NCBI RefSeq assembly: GCF_004357995.1
Contig: NZ_SMTK01000003.1
Coordinates: forward strand, 310,001 to 374,000
Length of the DNA: 64,000 nt
Origin: Arthrobacter crusticola
Lineage (GTDB): Bacteria > Actinomycetota > Actinomycetes > Actinomycetales > Micrococcaceae
Direction: 5' to 3'
A program made the translations under genes and the position numbers. A model generated the notes under the pieces. The model was not told where the DNA came from. It was given only the letters and a program-made list of their open reading frames with translations, and ran no database searches. Of this stretch, positions 35,044 to 45,932 are shown piece by piece; the stretch's first letter is position 1; the number at the start of each line of letters is the position of its first letter.

Positions 35044-35981
35044 GTGCAATCTTGCCCCCCGCCGTCGGCGGATCAGCAGCCCCGACAGACCCGGCGATCG
35101 AGACCGGAGGTGGAACCGGCCTCTGGAAGGACGCGTTCCTCCGCCTGCGGCGCAACCCGCAGGCCATCGCCGGCGCCGTCATCATCGGCCTGTTCCTGCT
35201 CGTCGCGCTCCTCGCGCCGATCCTGGCCCCCTACGGCGGCAACGAGCTGCCCGGCCGCACCGAAATCACCCCCACCACCATCCCCGGGCCCGGGGAGATC
35301 GGCGGCTACCCGCTCGGGCTCGACCGCTTCGGCGGGGACCTGCTGAGCAAGCTGATCTGGGGCGCCCAGGCGTCCCTGCTGATCGGCGTGGTGTCCACCG
35401 CCCTGGGCCTCGCCGGCGGAATGCTCCTCGGCGTCCTCGCCGGTGGCTTCGGCGGCTGGGTGGACAACGTCATCATGCGCTTCGTCGACATCCTGCTGTC
35501 GGTGCCGAACCTGCTGCTCGCGGTGAGCATCGCGGCCATCCTCGGGCAGAGCCCGTACGCGATCATGATCGCCATCGGCGTCTCGCAGATCCCGATCTTC
35601 GCGCGGCTGCTCCGTTCCTCGATGCTCTCCCAGCGCGGATCCGACTACATCCTGGCCGCGCAGACCCTCGGGCTGAGCCGGGGCACGATCACCATGAGCC
35701 ACCTGCTGCCCAACAGCATGGGTCCGGTAATCGTGCAGGCAACGCTCACTCTGGCCACCGCGGTCATTGACGCCGCCGCGCTGTCCTTCCTCGGCCTCGG
35801 CGGCGGACTGCCTCAGGCCGCCGAGTGGGGTCGGATGCTCACCTACGCCCAGGCGGAGCTGAGCATCGCGCCGCAGCTGGCGTTCCTGCCCGGCGCCTGC
35901 ATCGCCATCACCGCTCTCGGCTTCACCCTGCTGGGGGAGTCCCTCCGGGAGGCGCTGGATCCGAAGACGCGGCAGAAGTAG
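35040..35981 (+). CDS. Peptide ABC transporter permease, DppC type
   Basis: A 313-residue permease with the family arrangement FLRLRRNPQAIAGAVIIGLFLLVALLAP (one N-terminal helix) followed by five more helices. The conserved loop GLDRFGGDLLSKLIWGAQASLLIG and the docking loop YILAAQTLGLSRGTI identify the DppC/OppC class. It pairs with the DppB-type permease; the GTG start overlaps its stop. The ATPase is not next on this strand. The double ATPase at 37654-39378 on the opposite strand is the likely partner. Confidence 0.94.
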   Translation: MSAILPPAVGGSAAPTDPAIETGGGTGLWKDAFLRLRRNPQAIAGAVIIGLFLLVALLAPILAPYGGNELPGRTEITPTTIPGPGEIGGYPLGLDRFGGDLLSKLIWGAQASLLIGVVSTALGLAGGMLLGVLAGGFGGWVDNVIMRFVDILLSVPNLLLAVSIAAILGQSPYAIMIAIGVSQIPIFARLLRSSMLSQRGSDYILAAQTLGLSRGTITMSHLLPNSMGPVIVQATLTLATAVIDAAALSFLGLGGGLPQAAEWGRMLTYAQAELSIAPQLAFLPGACIAITALGFTLLGESLREALDPKTRQK

Positions 35982-36031
35982 TCCCGCGGGAGCCCGCTCC
36001 CGCCGCCCCGCCGAATCCACCTTGTCGAATC

Positions 36032-36059
36032 CGCCCCGCCACTGACCAGCGGCGGGGCG
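36032..36059. terminator. Hairpin between convergent genes
   Basis: CGCCCCGCC (36032-36040) and GGCGGGGCG (36051-36059) form a perfect 9-bp stem with a 10-base loop, between the DppC permease and selO stops. It would serve both strands. Confidence 0.65.
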
Positions 36060-36065
36060 TCGGCG

Positions 36066-37529
36066 TTAAGTGCCGCAGAAGGTCCGGTACGGGCCGAAGT
36101 CCTCCGGGGCGCCGACGGCATAGCGTTCCAGGCCGGGCCGCTCGTCGTAGGGGGCCGTCACGGCTTCGAGGAGGCCCGCCAGCGGGCCAAGGTCGTCGTT
36201 CGTGGCCGCCGCCAAAGCCTCCTCGACCAGGTGGTTGCGGGGAATGTAGGCCGGGTTGGCCCGGTCCATCGCCGCCGCGTCCGGACCGAGGGCGAGCCAG
36301 CGCTGCGCCCAGGCGTCGAACGCCGCCGGATCCGCGGTCCGGCTCCGGGCCGGCCCGGCCTGCCCCCGTGCGGCGGAGCCCAGGTCCCGGAAGAACGAGG
36401 TGTAGTCGGGCCGGCCGGCCTGCAGGAGGGCCAGGAGGTCGTCCGCGAGCTGGGCGGCCTCGCCGTCGGGCACCGAGCCGGGTACGCCCAGCTTGGCCTT
36501 CATCCCGGCCAGCCACGCGGCGCTGTACTGGCTGCGGAAGGCCTCGAGGGAGGCGACCGCGGCCTCGACGGCCCGCTCCTGGTCCTCGTCGATCAGGGGC
36601 AGCAGGGCCTCCGCCAACCGGGCGAGGTTCCACTCGGCGACCAGCGGCTGGTTGCCGTAGGCGTAGCGCCCGCCGGAGTCGATCGAGCTGTACACCGTGG
36701 CCGGGTCGAAGGCGTCGAGGAAGGCGCAGGGCCCGTAGTCGATGGTCTCGCCCGAGATGGTCATATTGTCGGTGTTCATCACCCCGTGGATGAAGCCGGC
36801 GAGCATCCACCGGGCCACCAGGGAGGCCTGGGCGGAGACCACCGACTCGAACAGGGCGAGGTAGGGTGATTCTGCCTGGGCGGCCTGCGGGTGGTGCCGG
36901 GCGACGGCGTGGTCGGCGAGGCGGCGCAGCAGGGCGAGATCGCCGCCGGCCGCGGCGTACTGGAAACTGCCCACCCTCAGGTGACTGGCCGCGACCCGGG
37001 CGAGCACCGCCCCGGGCAGCACCGTTTCGCGGCGCACGGGCCGGCCGGTGGCCACCACGGCCAGTGAGCGGGTCGTTGGGATGCCCAGGGCGTCCATGGC
37101 CTCGCTGACAATGTATTCGCGCAGCATGGGGCCAACCGCCGCCAGGCCGTCCCCGCCGCGGGCGAACGGCGTGCGCCCGGACCCCTTGAGGTGGAGATCG
37201 TGCAGGCGGCCGTCGGTGCCGGTGATCTCGCCCAGCAGCAGTGCCCGCCCGTCCCCGAGGCGGGGGCTGTAGCCGCCGAACTGGTGGCCGGCATAGGCCT
37301 GGGCGACGGGGGTGGCTCCGGCGGGCAGCGAGGTGCCGGTGAGGAACGAGATCCCCTCGGGTGTCCGCAGCGCCTCCGGGTCGAGGCCCAGGGTGAGGGC
37401 GAGCGGTTCGTTGAGCACCAGCAGCCGCGGCTCCGGTGCCTCCTCGGCCCGCCAGGGGATGGCCAGCTCCGCCAGCTCCCGGGCAAAGCGGCCGTCCAGG
37501 GTGGCAGTGAATCCGGTTACGGCGCTCAT
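36066..37529 (-). CDS. selO: Protein adenylyltransferase SelO (YdiU/UPF0061)
   Basis: Pseudokinase-fold enzyme that transfers AMP to Ser, Thr or Tyr of target proteins, in bacteria linked to redox homeostasis. The 487-residue length and motifs ([63 protein letters not shown]) match SelO fully. The HGVMNTDNM segment carries the metal-binding Asn/Asp. The C-terminus ends in PYRTFCGT; a Cys close to the end replaces the selenocysteine seen in some SelO proteins. It lies alone between the two halves of the peptide transporter. Confidence 0.95.
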   Translation of the reverse strand: MSAVTGFTATLDGRFARELAELAIPWRAEEAPEPRLLVLNEPLALTLGLDPEALRTPEGISFLTGTSLPAGATPVAQAYAGHQFGGYSPRLGDGRALLLGEITGTDGRLHDLHLKGSGRTPFARGGDGLAAVGPMLREYIVSEAMDALGIPTTRSLAVVATGRPVRRETVLPGAVLARVAASHLRVGSFQYAAAGGDLALLRRLADHAVARHHPQAAQAESPYLALFESVVSAQASLVARWMLAGFIHGVMNTDNMTISGETIDYGPCAFLDAFDPATVYSSIDSGGRYAYGNQPLVAEWNLARLAEALLPLIDEDQERAVEAAVASLEAFRSQYSAAWLAGMKAKLGVPGSVPDGEAAQLADDLLALLQAGRPDYTSFFRDLGSAARGQAGPARSRTADPAAFDAWAQRWLALGPDAAAMDRANPAYIPRNHLVEEALAAATNDDLGPLAGLLEAVTAPYDERPGLERYAVGAPEDFGPYRTFCGT

Positions 37530-37653
37530 GTCCCCAGAATACCCACGCCGGCACCGCCGGACCGCTTCAACTTCTTATCCGCGGGCACACCTTTCGGGGT
37601 GGACATCCCGGCCTCCGTGCCGCACGCGAGGCCGCGGCGCTGCCGTCCCGGCC

Positions 37654-39378
37654 TTAGGAGGCGATGCCGCCCTCGATCTGCAGCTCGTTGCCCGGAATGG
37701 AGGCGAGCAGCCGGCGGGTGTAGGGGTGACGGGCGTTCTGGAAGACCTCTTCGGAGGTCGCTGCCTCAACGAGTTCGCCGTCCTTCATGACACACACATA
37801 GTCGGAGATCAGGCGCACCACGGCGAGGTCGTGGGAGATGAACAGGTAGCTCAGGCCCAGTTCGGCCTGCAGGTCGCCGAGGAGTTTGAGGATCTGCGCC
37901 TGGACGAGCACGTCGAGTGCCGACACGGGCTCGTCGCAGACCAGCAGCTCGGGCTTCAGGGCCAGCGCCCGGGCGATGGCCACGCGCTGGCGCTGCCCGC
38001 CGGACAGCTCCGAGGGGTAGCGGCGCAGGGCGTTCTGGGGCAGGGCCACCTGATCCATGAGTTCCCGCACCCGGGCGGCCCGCTCCTTCTTGGAGCCGCG
38101 CTTGTACGCGTTGAGGGGCTCCTCGACGATGCGCTCGATGGTGAACATCGGGTTCAGGGAGGAATAGGGGTCCTGGAAGATCGGCTGGACCCGCTGACGG
38201 AAGTCGTTGAGCTGGGCCTTGTCGAGGGTGGCGACATCCATGCCGTCGAAGGTCATGGTGCCGGAGGTGGGCTCGATGAGCTTCAGGAGCATCCGGGCTG
38301 TCGTGGTCTTGCCGGAACCGGACTCCCCGACGATGGCGACCGTCTGGCCCCGCGGCACGTCGAGGGTGACGTTCTTGGCCGCGTAGAAGTCCTCGGAACT
38401 GCCGCGGCGCTTGTAGACCTTGGTGAGGTCCCGAATCTCCACGATGTTCGCCGGGGGCGCCGCCTTGCCGCTCTCGTGCTCGGCGAAGACGGCCTCGGCG
38501 AGCTTCGCCCGCTTGGCGGGGTCGTCGTTGTAGGCACCCGGGCGCAGGCGGACGGCGGCGACGGACGGGGCGGCGCGCACCAGCGACTGGGTGTAGGGGT
38601 GCTGGGGGTCGTTGAGCAGCTGCTGGGCGGGGCCGGTCTCGACGACCCGGCCGCGGTGCATCACCACGAGGTCCGAGGCGCGCTCGGCGGCCAGGCCGAG
38701 GTCGTGGGTGATCAGCAGCACCGAGGTGCCGAGCTGGTCGGTCATGGTGTCGATCTGGTCGAGGATGGTGCGCTGGACGGTGACATCGAGGGCGCTGGTC
38801 GGCTCGTCCGCGATCAGCAGCCGCGGCTGGCAGGCGAGGCCGATCGCGATCAGGGCGCGCTGGCGCATGCCGCCGGAAAATTCGTGCGGGTACTGCTTGG
38901 CGCGTTCGCCGGCGTCGGGCAGGCCGGCGGCGGAGAGGACCTCGATGACCTTCTGCTTGACGTTGGCCTTGGTGGCCATGCCGTGGACCAGCAGTGTCTC
39001 GGCGACCTGGGTGCCGATCTTGGTGACGGGGTTGAGGTTCGACATCGGATCCTGCGGCACCAGGCCGATCGCCCGGCCGCGGATGGAGCGCATCTTGGTC
39101 TCGGCCAGGCCGACGAGGTTCTGGCCTTCGAAGTGGATGCTCCCGGAAGTGACCTTGCCGTTGCCCGGCAGCAGGCCGATGCAGGCCATGGCCGTTGTGG
39201 ACTTTCCCGAGCCGGATTCGCCGACGATCGCCAGGGTGGCGCCGCGGCGAAGCGTGAAGCTCGCGTTTTCGACGGCGCGCACCTCTCCGTGGGTGGTGCG
39301 GAAGCTGATCGCGAGATCCCGGACTTCGAGCAGGGGCGCGTCGCTGGCCGCCGTACCGGCGGGAGTGATATCCGTCAT
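37654..39378 (-). CDS. Fused double ATPase of a peptide ABC importer (DppD-DppF type)
   Basis: A 574-residue protein with two complete ABC ATPase domains. The first has Walker A VGESGSGKST, signature FSGGMRQRALIAIGLA and Walker B LLIADEPTSALD; the second has [26 protein letters not shown] and LLVCDEPVSALD. Each carries the oligopeptide-type C-terminal extension (CVMKDGELVEAATSEEVF...HPYTRRLLASIP). It would energise the permeases at 34.0-36.0 kb, although it is on the opposite strand with selO between. aroQ and the MHS transporter lie upstream on the same strand with gaps of 57 and 26 bases, so its transcript may include them. Confidence 0.94.
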   Translation of the reverse strand: MTDITPAGTAASDAPLLEVRDLAISFRTTHGEVRAVENASFTLRRGATLAIVGESGSGKSTTAMACIGLLPGNGKVTSGSIHFEGQNLVGLAETKMRSIRGRAIGLVPQDPMSNLNPVTKIGTQVAETLLVHGMATKANVKQKVIEVLSAAGLPDAGERAKQYPHEFSGGMRQRALIAIGLACQPRLLIADEPTSALDVTVQRTILDQIDTMTDQLGTSVLLITHDLGLAAERASDLVVMHRGRVVETGPAQQLLNDPQHPYTQSLVRAAPSVAAVRLRPGAYNDDPAKRAKLAEAVFAEHESGKAAPPANIVEIRDLTKVYKRRGSSEDFYAAKNVTLDVPRGQTVAIVGESGSGKTTTARMLLKLIEPTSGTMTFDGMDVATLDKAQLNDFRQRVQPIFQDPYSSLNPMFTIERIVEEPLNAYKRGSKKERAARVRELMDQVALPQNALRRYPSELSGGQRQRVAIARALALKPELLVCDEPVSALDVLVQAQILKLLGDLQAELGLSYLFISHDLAVVRLISDYVCVMKDGELVEAATSEEVFQNARHPYTRRLLASIPGNELQIEGGIAS

Positions 39379-39435
39379 GAAACTATGGTGCCCTACCGGT
39401 GCGCTTTTCGCGTAAGGCGACGTTCCGGACCGATG

Positions 39436-39912
39436 CTAACTTTTTGGACTCGTCCCGGCCGGGGCGCCCAGCCGCGCCGCGAGGTGCTCCACCGCGAACC
39501 GGTATCCCTCGATCCCCGCCCCCACGATCACGGCGCCGGCGACGGCGGAGATGTAGGAGGTGTGCCGGAAGGCCTCGCGCCGGTGCACATTGCTCAGGTG
39601 GACCTCCACCACGGGCAGGCCCACGGCGGCCAGCGCGTCGGCGATGGCGATCGAGGTGTGGGTATAGGCGCCGGCGTTGATGACGATCCCGCCGGCGGTG
39701 CCCGCCGCACCGTGGATGGCGTCGATCAGCGCGCCTTCGGAGTTGGACTGGAAGGCCCGCAGCGTGCACCCCCGCGCGGCCGCGGCGGTGCGGGCCGTCT
39801 CCTCGACGTCGGCGAGGGTCGAGGTGCCGTAGATTCCCGGCTCCCGGGTGCCCAGGAGGTTCAGGTTGGGGCCGTTGAGCAGGAGGATGCTGAGTGAGGG
39901 GGCCGCGGTCAT
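39436..39912 (-). CDS. aroQ: 3-dehydroquinate dehydratase, type II
   Basis: Converts 3-dehydroquinate to 3-dehydroshikimate. The 158-residue dodecamer-forming type II enzyme is recognised by [20 protein letters not shown] at the N-terminus, [28 protein letters not shown] and [18 protein letters not shown]; these include the catalytic Tyr and His. No other shikimate gene is beside it. The upstream MHS-family transporter, 26 bases away, may move a related organic acid, since MHS carriers include shikimate and quinate-type transporters. If so the enzyme could serve quinate breakdown as well as aromatic amino-acid synthesis. Confidence 0.96.
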   Translation of the reverse strand: MTAAPSLSILLLNGPNLNLLGTREPGIYGTSTLADVEETARTAAAARGCTLRAFQSNSEGALIDAIHGAAGTAGGIVINAGAYTHTSIAIADALAAVGLPVVEVHLSNVHRREAFRHTSYISAVAGAVIVGAGIEGYRFAVEHLAARLGAPAGTSPKS

Positions 39913-39938
39913 GGCTTAACTATGCCCCAGCCCGCCGC

Positions 39939-41258
39939 CTACAGCGCGGAGGCCGCTGCCTGCTGGCGTGCGCGGAGCCGGACGGCGAGGAGCGCCCCGA
40001 CGAACGTGACGAGGCTGAGCACCACCAGCACGATGCCCGGGTGCCACCAGGCGCCGTCGGTGGCCTGCCCGAAGGCCTGGGTGATGGAGGGGACGAAACC
40101 GGCGATGATCGCCGCGAGGCTGTAGGCGAAGGACAGGGCGGTGAAGGCGGTCCGGGGATCGAAGATGTCAGCCATGAGCCCGCCGAGTGCCGCCCAGGTG
40201 GCAGTGGGCAGGATGCCTCCGATGAGGATCGCGGCGATGTAGGTCGGCGCGGTGGAGACGCTGATGACCCAGTAGAGCGGGAACGCGATGAGCGCGGTCC
40301 CCAGGGCTCCGCCGGCGACGACCCTGGCCGATCCGAGCCGCATGGCGAGGTAGCCGAAGGCGGGGATGGTGACGAGCTGGAGCAGCGATCCGATCAGGGC
40401 GGCGTTGAGGACCGTCGCCTCGCTCAGGCCCAGCCGTTCGGTGCCGTAGGCCTGGGTGTAGGACACCATCAGGAAGTAGGAGCCGATGCCGAGGACCGCG
40501 GAGGCCGCGGCCACCACGATCGCCGCGGGCTGTGAGCGGATGACCTCGAGGAAGGGGATGCGGGCGAGCTTGTTGCTGGTGGCGGCGTCCTTGAAGACCG
40601 GAGTCTCGTCGATGGCAAGGCGCAGGTAGATCGCCACGGCGAGGAAGGGGAACGCCAGCAGGAACGGGATCCGCCAGCCCCAGGTGGTCATCACGTCGGG
40701 CACCGTGACGGTCAGGATCAGGAAGATCAGGGAGATCAGCATGGTCCCCACCGGCGAGCCCAGCTGAGGGATCGACGCGTAGAGCGCGCGCCGGCGCGGT
40801 TCGGCATGCTCGGTGGCGATGAGGATCGACCCGCCCCATTCACCGCCCAGGGAGAGCCCCTGGAGCAGGCGGAGCACCGTGAGGATGATCGGCGCCCACA
40901 CCCCGATGGTGTTGTAGTCCGGCAGCAGGCCGACCGTTCCGGTGGCCAGGCCCATCAGGGTGATGGTCCAGATCAGGGTCTTCTTGCGGCCGATGCGGTC
41001 GCCGAGGTGCCCGAAGAGGATGGCACCCAGCGGGCGGGCGACGAAGCCCATGGCAAAGATCAGGAACGCCGACAGAGTTCCCGCCAGGGGGTCCTGTTTG
41101 GTGAAGAACACCTCATTGAAGACCAGCGCGGCCGCGGTGCCGAACACATAGAAGTCGTAGGACTCCAGGGCGGTTCCGACGAAGGAGGCGCCGGCGGCCC
41201 GGCGGGCCATCCGGGGACGGGTGGCGGGGGCGGGCGCGGCGGCGAGTGAACTTGACAC
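39939..41258 (-). CDS. MHS-family MFS transporter
   Basis: A 439-residue proton symporter with 12 predicted helices. The N-terminal RRAAGASFVGTALESYDFYVFG, the loop LFGHLGDRIGRKKTLI and LQGLSLGGEWGGSILIATEHA place it in the metabolite:H+ symporter family, which carries shikimate, alpha-ketoglutarate, citrate and proline/betaine-type solutes. The GTG at 41258 is chosen; ATG at 41210 is an alternative that would shorten the cytoplasmic N-terminus by 16 residues. It is directly upstream of aroQ, which makes shikimate or quinate a reasonable but unproven substrate. A 17-bp hairpin separates it from acs. Confidence 0.9.
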   Translation of the reverse strand: MSSSLAAAPAPATRPRMARRAAGASFVGTALESYDFYVFGTAAALVFNEVFFTKQDPLAGTLSAFLIFAMGFVARPLGAILFGHLGDRIGRKKTLIWTITLMGLATGTVGLLPDYNTIGVWAPIILTVLRLLQGLSLGGEWGGSILIATEHAEPRRRALYASIPQLGSPVGTMLISLIFLILTVTVPDVMTTWGWRIPFLLAFPFLAVAIYLRLAIDETPVFKDAATSNKLARIPFLEVIRSQPAAIVVAAASAVLGIGSYFLMVSYTQAYGTERLGLSEATVLNAALIGSLLQLVTIPAFGYLAMRLGSARVVAGGALGTALIAFPLYWVISVSTAPTYIAAILIGGILPTATWAALGGLMADIFDPRTAFTALSFAYSLAAIIAGFVPSITQAFGQATDGAWWHPGIVLVVLSLVTFVGALLAVRLRARQQAAASAL

Positions 41259-41319
41259 GCTGACGATTGTCCACCCGGCTCCGGCACGGGTGCCAACGTT
41301 TGAGTCCAATCTCACACCT

Positions 41320-41370
41320 ACCGCCCGCCGGGCCCGCCGCCGGAGCGGCAGGACGGGCCCGGCGGGCGGT
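41320..41370. terminator. Long hairpin after acs
   Basis: ACCGCCCGCCGGGCCCG (41320-41336) and its exact complement (41354-41370) form a perfect 17-bp stem with a 17-base loop. It lies 11 bases past the acs stop on the minus strand and probably ends that transcript. Confidence 0.75.
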
Positions 41371-41381
41371 CCTGGGACGGG

Positions 41382-43346
<1,965 letters not shown>

Positions 43347-43394
43347 TTCTTACCCCTCTGCGGCTCGATCCATTCCTGGCCGGAATCCAGGACG

Positions 43395-43414
43395 GCGCAG
43401 CGGTTCCGCTGCGC
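43395..43414. repeat. 20-bp palindrome in the acs leader
   Basis: Arms GCGCAGCGG (43395-43403) and CCGCTGCGC (43406-43414) separated by TT. In the mRNA it would sit between the predicted start of transcription and the acs ATG, so it could act as a regulator site or mRNA structure. Confidence 0.5.
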
Positions 43415-43431
43415 AGATGCACTTCCCGAAC

Positions 43432-43462
43432 ATTATCGGCCAGTTCGCCGGTCTTGTGTCAG
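43432..43462 (-). promoter_or_regulatory. Predicted acs promoter
   Basis: On the minus strand CTGACA (43457-43462), a 19-bp spacer, and GATAAT (43432-43437). The -35 is imperfect and the spacer long, as expected for a promoter that needs an activator or is repressed at that point. Confidence 0.45.
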
Positions 43463-43470
43463 CGATCACA
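43455..43470. promoter_or_regulatory. CRP/GlxR-like binding site before acs
   Basis: TGTGTCAGCGATCACA has the TGTG-N8-CACA arrangement of GlxR/Crp sites. Its centre (43462.5) overlaps the predicted -35 box of acs. In corynebacteria GlxR controls acetate metabolism genes, and the GlxR-like regulator is encoded at 29931-30608. Confidence 0.6.
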
Positions 43471-43650
43471 CTCCAGATGTGAAAGGCCGACTTTGTGCGT
43501 TGAGCGGTTCCACCGCCCCGGCCCCGGTGTCCCGCGTGCTAGTGAAAGGGGATCGGGGGTGGCTACTGTGGAGGAAGGACATGGGCAGCCGGTGCCACAC
43601 CGGGTGCTTCCGTGCGGCCGCGGGCCGCCGCCACGAATGGGAGAGCAACA

Positions 43651-45090
43651 ATGACCGAAGACCCTACGAACCGGACGGCGGGCGTGGGTGCGCAGCCGGA
43701 CGCCGCGACCGCCCGATCCTCAGCTGGTGCCGGCGGCGGTGCCGCCGCCGCTGACACCGCCGTCGTGAAGCCAGCCGCGGGGAAGACCACCGGGACGTCG
43801 GCCGGGACATCCACCAGGACTTCCGCTGCGGCGGATGCTGCCGGGGCGCACTCCGCCGCTGGAAATCCTGCCGCCGGAAGCGCCTCCGGGTCCGGCAGCT
43901 CCGCCGGTGCGGTGGACCGGCCTGCGGGCGCGGCCACCACGGCCGTGCGTCCCGGTCCGGGTGCCGAGGGCCCGTACAGCTCCAGCAGGGCGGTGGCCGG
44001 GTCGTTCACGCTCCGGGAGGTGGTCCTGCTTGCCTCCGCCGCGGTGATCTTCCTGGGGACGCTGCTTCCCTTCTTCCGCGGAGAGGTGCGCTACGCCAAC
44101 TTCTGGAACACCCTTCCGCTGTTCTTCGTGGGCATCGGCATCCTGCTCCCCGTGGCCGCCGCGGCCCTGGTCATCGGGCGACGGCAGGGGGCCTCGGGCC
44201 TGCGGGTCGGTTCGTTCTCGGTCGACCAGTTCGCCTCGATTGCGGCGGCCCTGGCCGCGGCGTTCTTCTTCCTCCAGACCATGACCGCCTTCCACATCGG
44301 CCCGCTGGTGTCGCTGATCGGCGCCGTGGGCATGCTGGTGGCAACGGTCCTGGCCCCGCACCTGCCGTTCTTCTCCAAGGATTTCAAGGAACGCTCCGAG
44401 GTGCCGGCGCATCCCGTGGCCCGCGCCGTCCTGCCCACGCAGCCAAAGGCGCCCAAGGCACCCAAGGCACCCAAGGCGCCGAAGCCGGCCAAGGAGGAGA
44501 AGGTCAACCAGCATTCGGTCGAGGTTCCCGTTTCGGGTACGGCTCGGCAGGTTCCTGCCTCCGGCGCGGCGGGTTCGCCGACCGCGCCGGAGGCGCAGGG
44601 CGGGCTCCAGGCCGCGGCCGGCGCCGGGGGTGCGGCGGCCGCCGCTGCCGGTTCGCCCTCCGCCGGGGCAGCGGGCCAGCCCTCGGGGTGGAGCCCGGCC
44701 GAGGCCGGAGATCCGGCAGCCGGTACCCGGCGGCCTCAGACTCCGGACTCGGGAACCCCGGATCCCGCCACCGCAGGTGCCGGTGCGTCGTCGGACGCGC
44801 AGACCCGCGTCCACCCGGTGACCGAGGCCGGCCCCCGCCAGCAGGAAACCATCTCGGCAACCCGGAGCGCCGAGGAGGAGCAGGTGGTCGAGGCGTTCTG
44901 GTTCGCCGTCGGCACGCCCCGGCCCGTCGTCGACGAACAGTCCGGCCGCCAGCTCTTCATCGTGCAGCCCGGCGACTGGGAAGTGGGCATCGAGGACCGC
45001 GGCACCGAGTTCCTCGTGCAGGACAAGAGGACCGGGCAGATCGGCGTCATGCGCAACCTCACCAACATCGAACGGGCACCGCGGGAGTAA
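43651..45090 (+). CDS. Low-complexity membrane protein, function unknown
   Basis: A 479-residue protein I cannot assign. The first 115 residues are Ala/Gly/Thr/Ser-rich; four hydrophobic segments follow (about 123-140, 150-170, 193-211 and 217-237); then comes a basic KAP repeat ([20 protein letters not shown], about 264-283), a long Ala/Gly/Pro region and a more ordered C-terminal part (about 405-475; [31 protein letters not shown]). The C-terminal part looks like a conserved globular unit. ATG 43651 has GGGAGAG upstream; a GTG at 43612 is in frame without a ribosome site. It precedes nth by 44 bases and may share a transcript with it. Confidence 0.8.
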   Translation: MTEDPTNRTAGVGAQPDAATARSSAGAGGGAAAADTAVVKPAAGKTTGTSAGTSTRTSAAADAAGAHSAAGNPAAGSASGSGSSAGAVDRPAGAATTAVRPGPGAEGPYSSSRAVAGSFTLREVVLLASAAVIFLGTLLPFFRGEVRYANFWNTLPLFFVGIGILLPVAAAALVIGRRQGASGLRVGSFSVDQFASIAAALAAAFFFLQTMTAFHIGPLVSLIGAVGMLVATVLAPHLPFFSKDFKERSEVPAHPVARAVLPTQPKAPKAPKAPKAPKPAKEEKVNQHSVEVPVSGTARQVPASGAAGSPTAPEAQGGLQAAAGAGGAAAAAAGSPSAGAAGQPSGWSPAEAGDPAAGTRRPQTPDSGTPDPATAGAGASSDAQTRVHPVTEAGPRQQETISATRSAEEEQVVEAFWFAVGTPRPVVDEQSGRQLFIVQPGDWEVGIEDRGTEFLVQDKRTGQIGVMRNLTNIERAPRE

Positions 45091-45134
45091 TCCCGCTGCC
45101 CTCCGACAGCACGCCAGGCACGGGAGGCCGAACC

Positions 45135-45932
45135 ATGAAGGGGCAGACCAATGAGGCCGTCTCGGCCACGGCCCTGAAGCGCCGTGCCCGCCGGATCAAC
45201 CGTGTCCTCGGGGAGGTGTACCCGTACGCCCATGCGGAGCTCGACTTCCGGAACGCCTTCGAGCTCCTCGTGGCCACGGTGCTCTCGGCCCAGACAACCG
45301 ATGTGAGGGTCAACCTCACCACGCCCGTCCTCTTCGAGCGGTACCCGGACGCCCGGGCGCTCGCCGAGGCCGATCCCCAGGAACTGCAGGAGCTGATCCG
45401 GCCGACCGGGTTCTTCCGGGCCAAGGCGAACAGCCTGCTGGCCCTGGCGAACCGCCTTGTCGACGAGTACGACGGGGTGGTTCCGGGCCGGCTCGAGGAT
45501 CTTGTCACGCTCCCCGGAGTGGGCCGGAAGACGGCCAATGTGGTGCTGGGCAACGCCTTCGGGATTCCCGGGATCACCGTCGACACCCACTTCGGCAGGC
45601 TGGCGCGGCGCTTCCGCTGGACCGAATCCGAGGATCCGGTCAAGGTCGAGACGGAGGTCGGTGCGCTGTTCGAGCCGCGGGACTGGACGGACCTTTCCCA
45701 CCGCCTCGTCTTCCACGGACGCCGGATCTGCCACGCCAAGAAACCCGCCTGCGGTGCCTGTCCCGTCGCGGCGCTCTGCCCCTCCTACGGCGAGGGGGAG
45801 GTGGACCCGGTGAAGGCGGCGAAGCTGCTGAAGTACGAACTGGCACCGGGGCGTGAGGAGCTGCTCGGGCTGATGCGCAGCGGGCAGACCCGGACCGAAC
45901 TCCGTGCGGCCGGATACACCCTGGGAACGTGA
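45135..45932 (+). CDS. nth: Endonuclease III
   Basis: DNA glycosylase/AP-lyase that removes oxidised pyrimidines. The 265-residue protein has the helix-hairpin-helix [18 protein letters not shown] (its Lys is catalytic), the Asp in [11 protein letters not shown], and the iron-sulfur ligands in [17 protein letters not shown] with spacing C-X6-C-X2-C-X5-C. All key residues are present. A basic N-terminus (about 20 residues) and a C-terminal extension of about 30 residues are slightly longer than in E. coli. The GTGA overlap with the NUDIX gene links DNA repair with nucleotide-type housecleaning. Confidence 0.96.
   Translation: MKGQTNEAVSATALKRRARRINRVLGEVYPYAHAELDFRNAFELLVATVLSAQTTDVRVNLTTPVLFERYPDARALAEADPQELQELIRPTGFFRAKANSLLALANRLVDEYDGVVPGRLEDLVTLPGVGRKTANVVLGNAFGIPGITVDTHFGRLARRFRWTESEDPVKVETEVGALFEPRDWTDLSHRLVFHGRRICHAKKPACGACPVAALCPSYGEGEVDPVKAAKLLKYELAPGREELLGLMRSGQTRTELRAAGYTLGT

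Larger units (their letters stand above)
43347..43650. other. Intergenic region shared by acs and the membrane-protein gene
   Basis: This 304-base region holds the acs leader with a 9+2+9 palindrome (GCGCAGCGG/CCGCTGCGC, 43395-43414), a GATAAT -10 box for acs (43432-43437, minus) with CTGACA at 43457-43462 and the CRP-like site over it. A possible TACTGT -10 for the rightward gene lies at 43562-43567. A GGAGGA ribosome-like site lies before an out-of-frame ATG at 43580. No tRNA or repeat is visible. Confidence 0.6.

Noticed and set aside
37312..39897. 861-codon open frame opposite the double ATPase and aroQ
   Set aside because: It spans several real genes on the other strand and has no domain; a high-GC artefact.
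44445..44485. Short tandem repeat as a CRISPR-like array
   Set aside because: The 9-base units encode the KAP repeat inside a protein and have no spacers.
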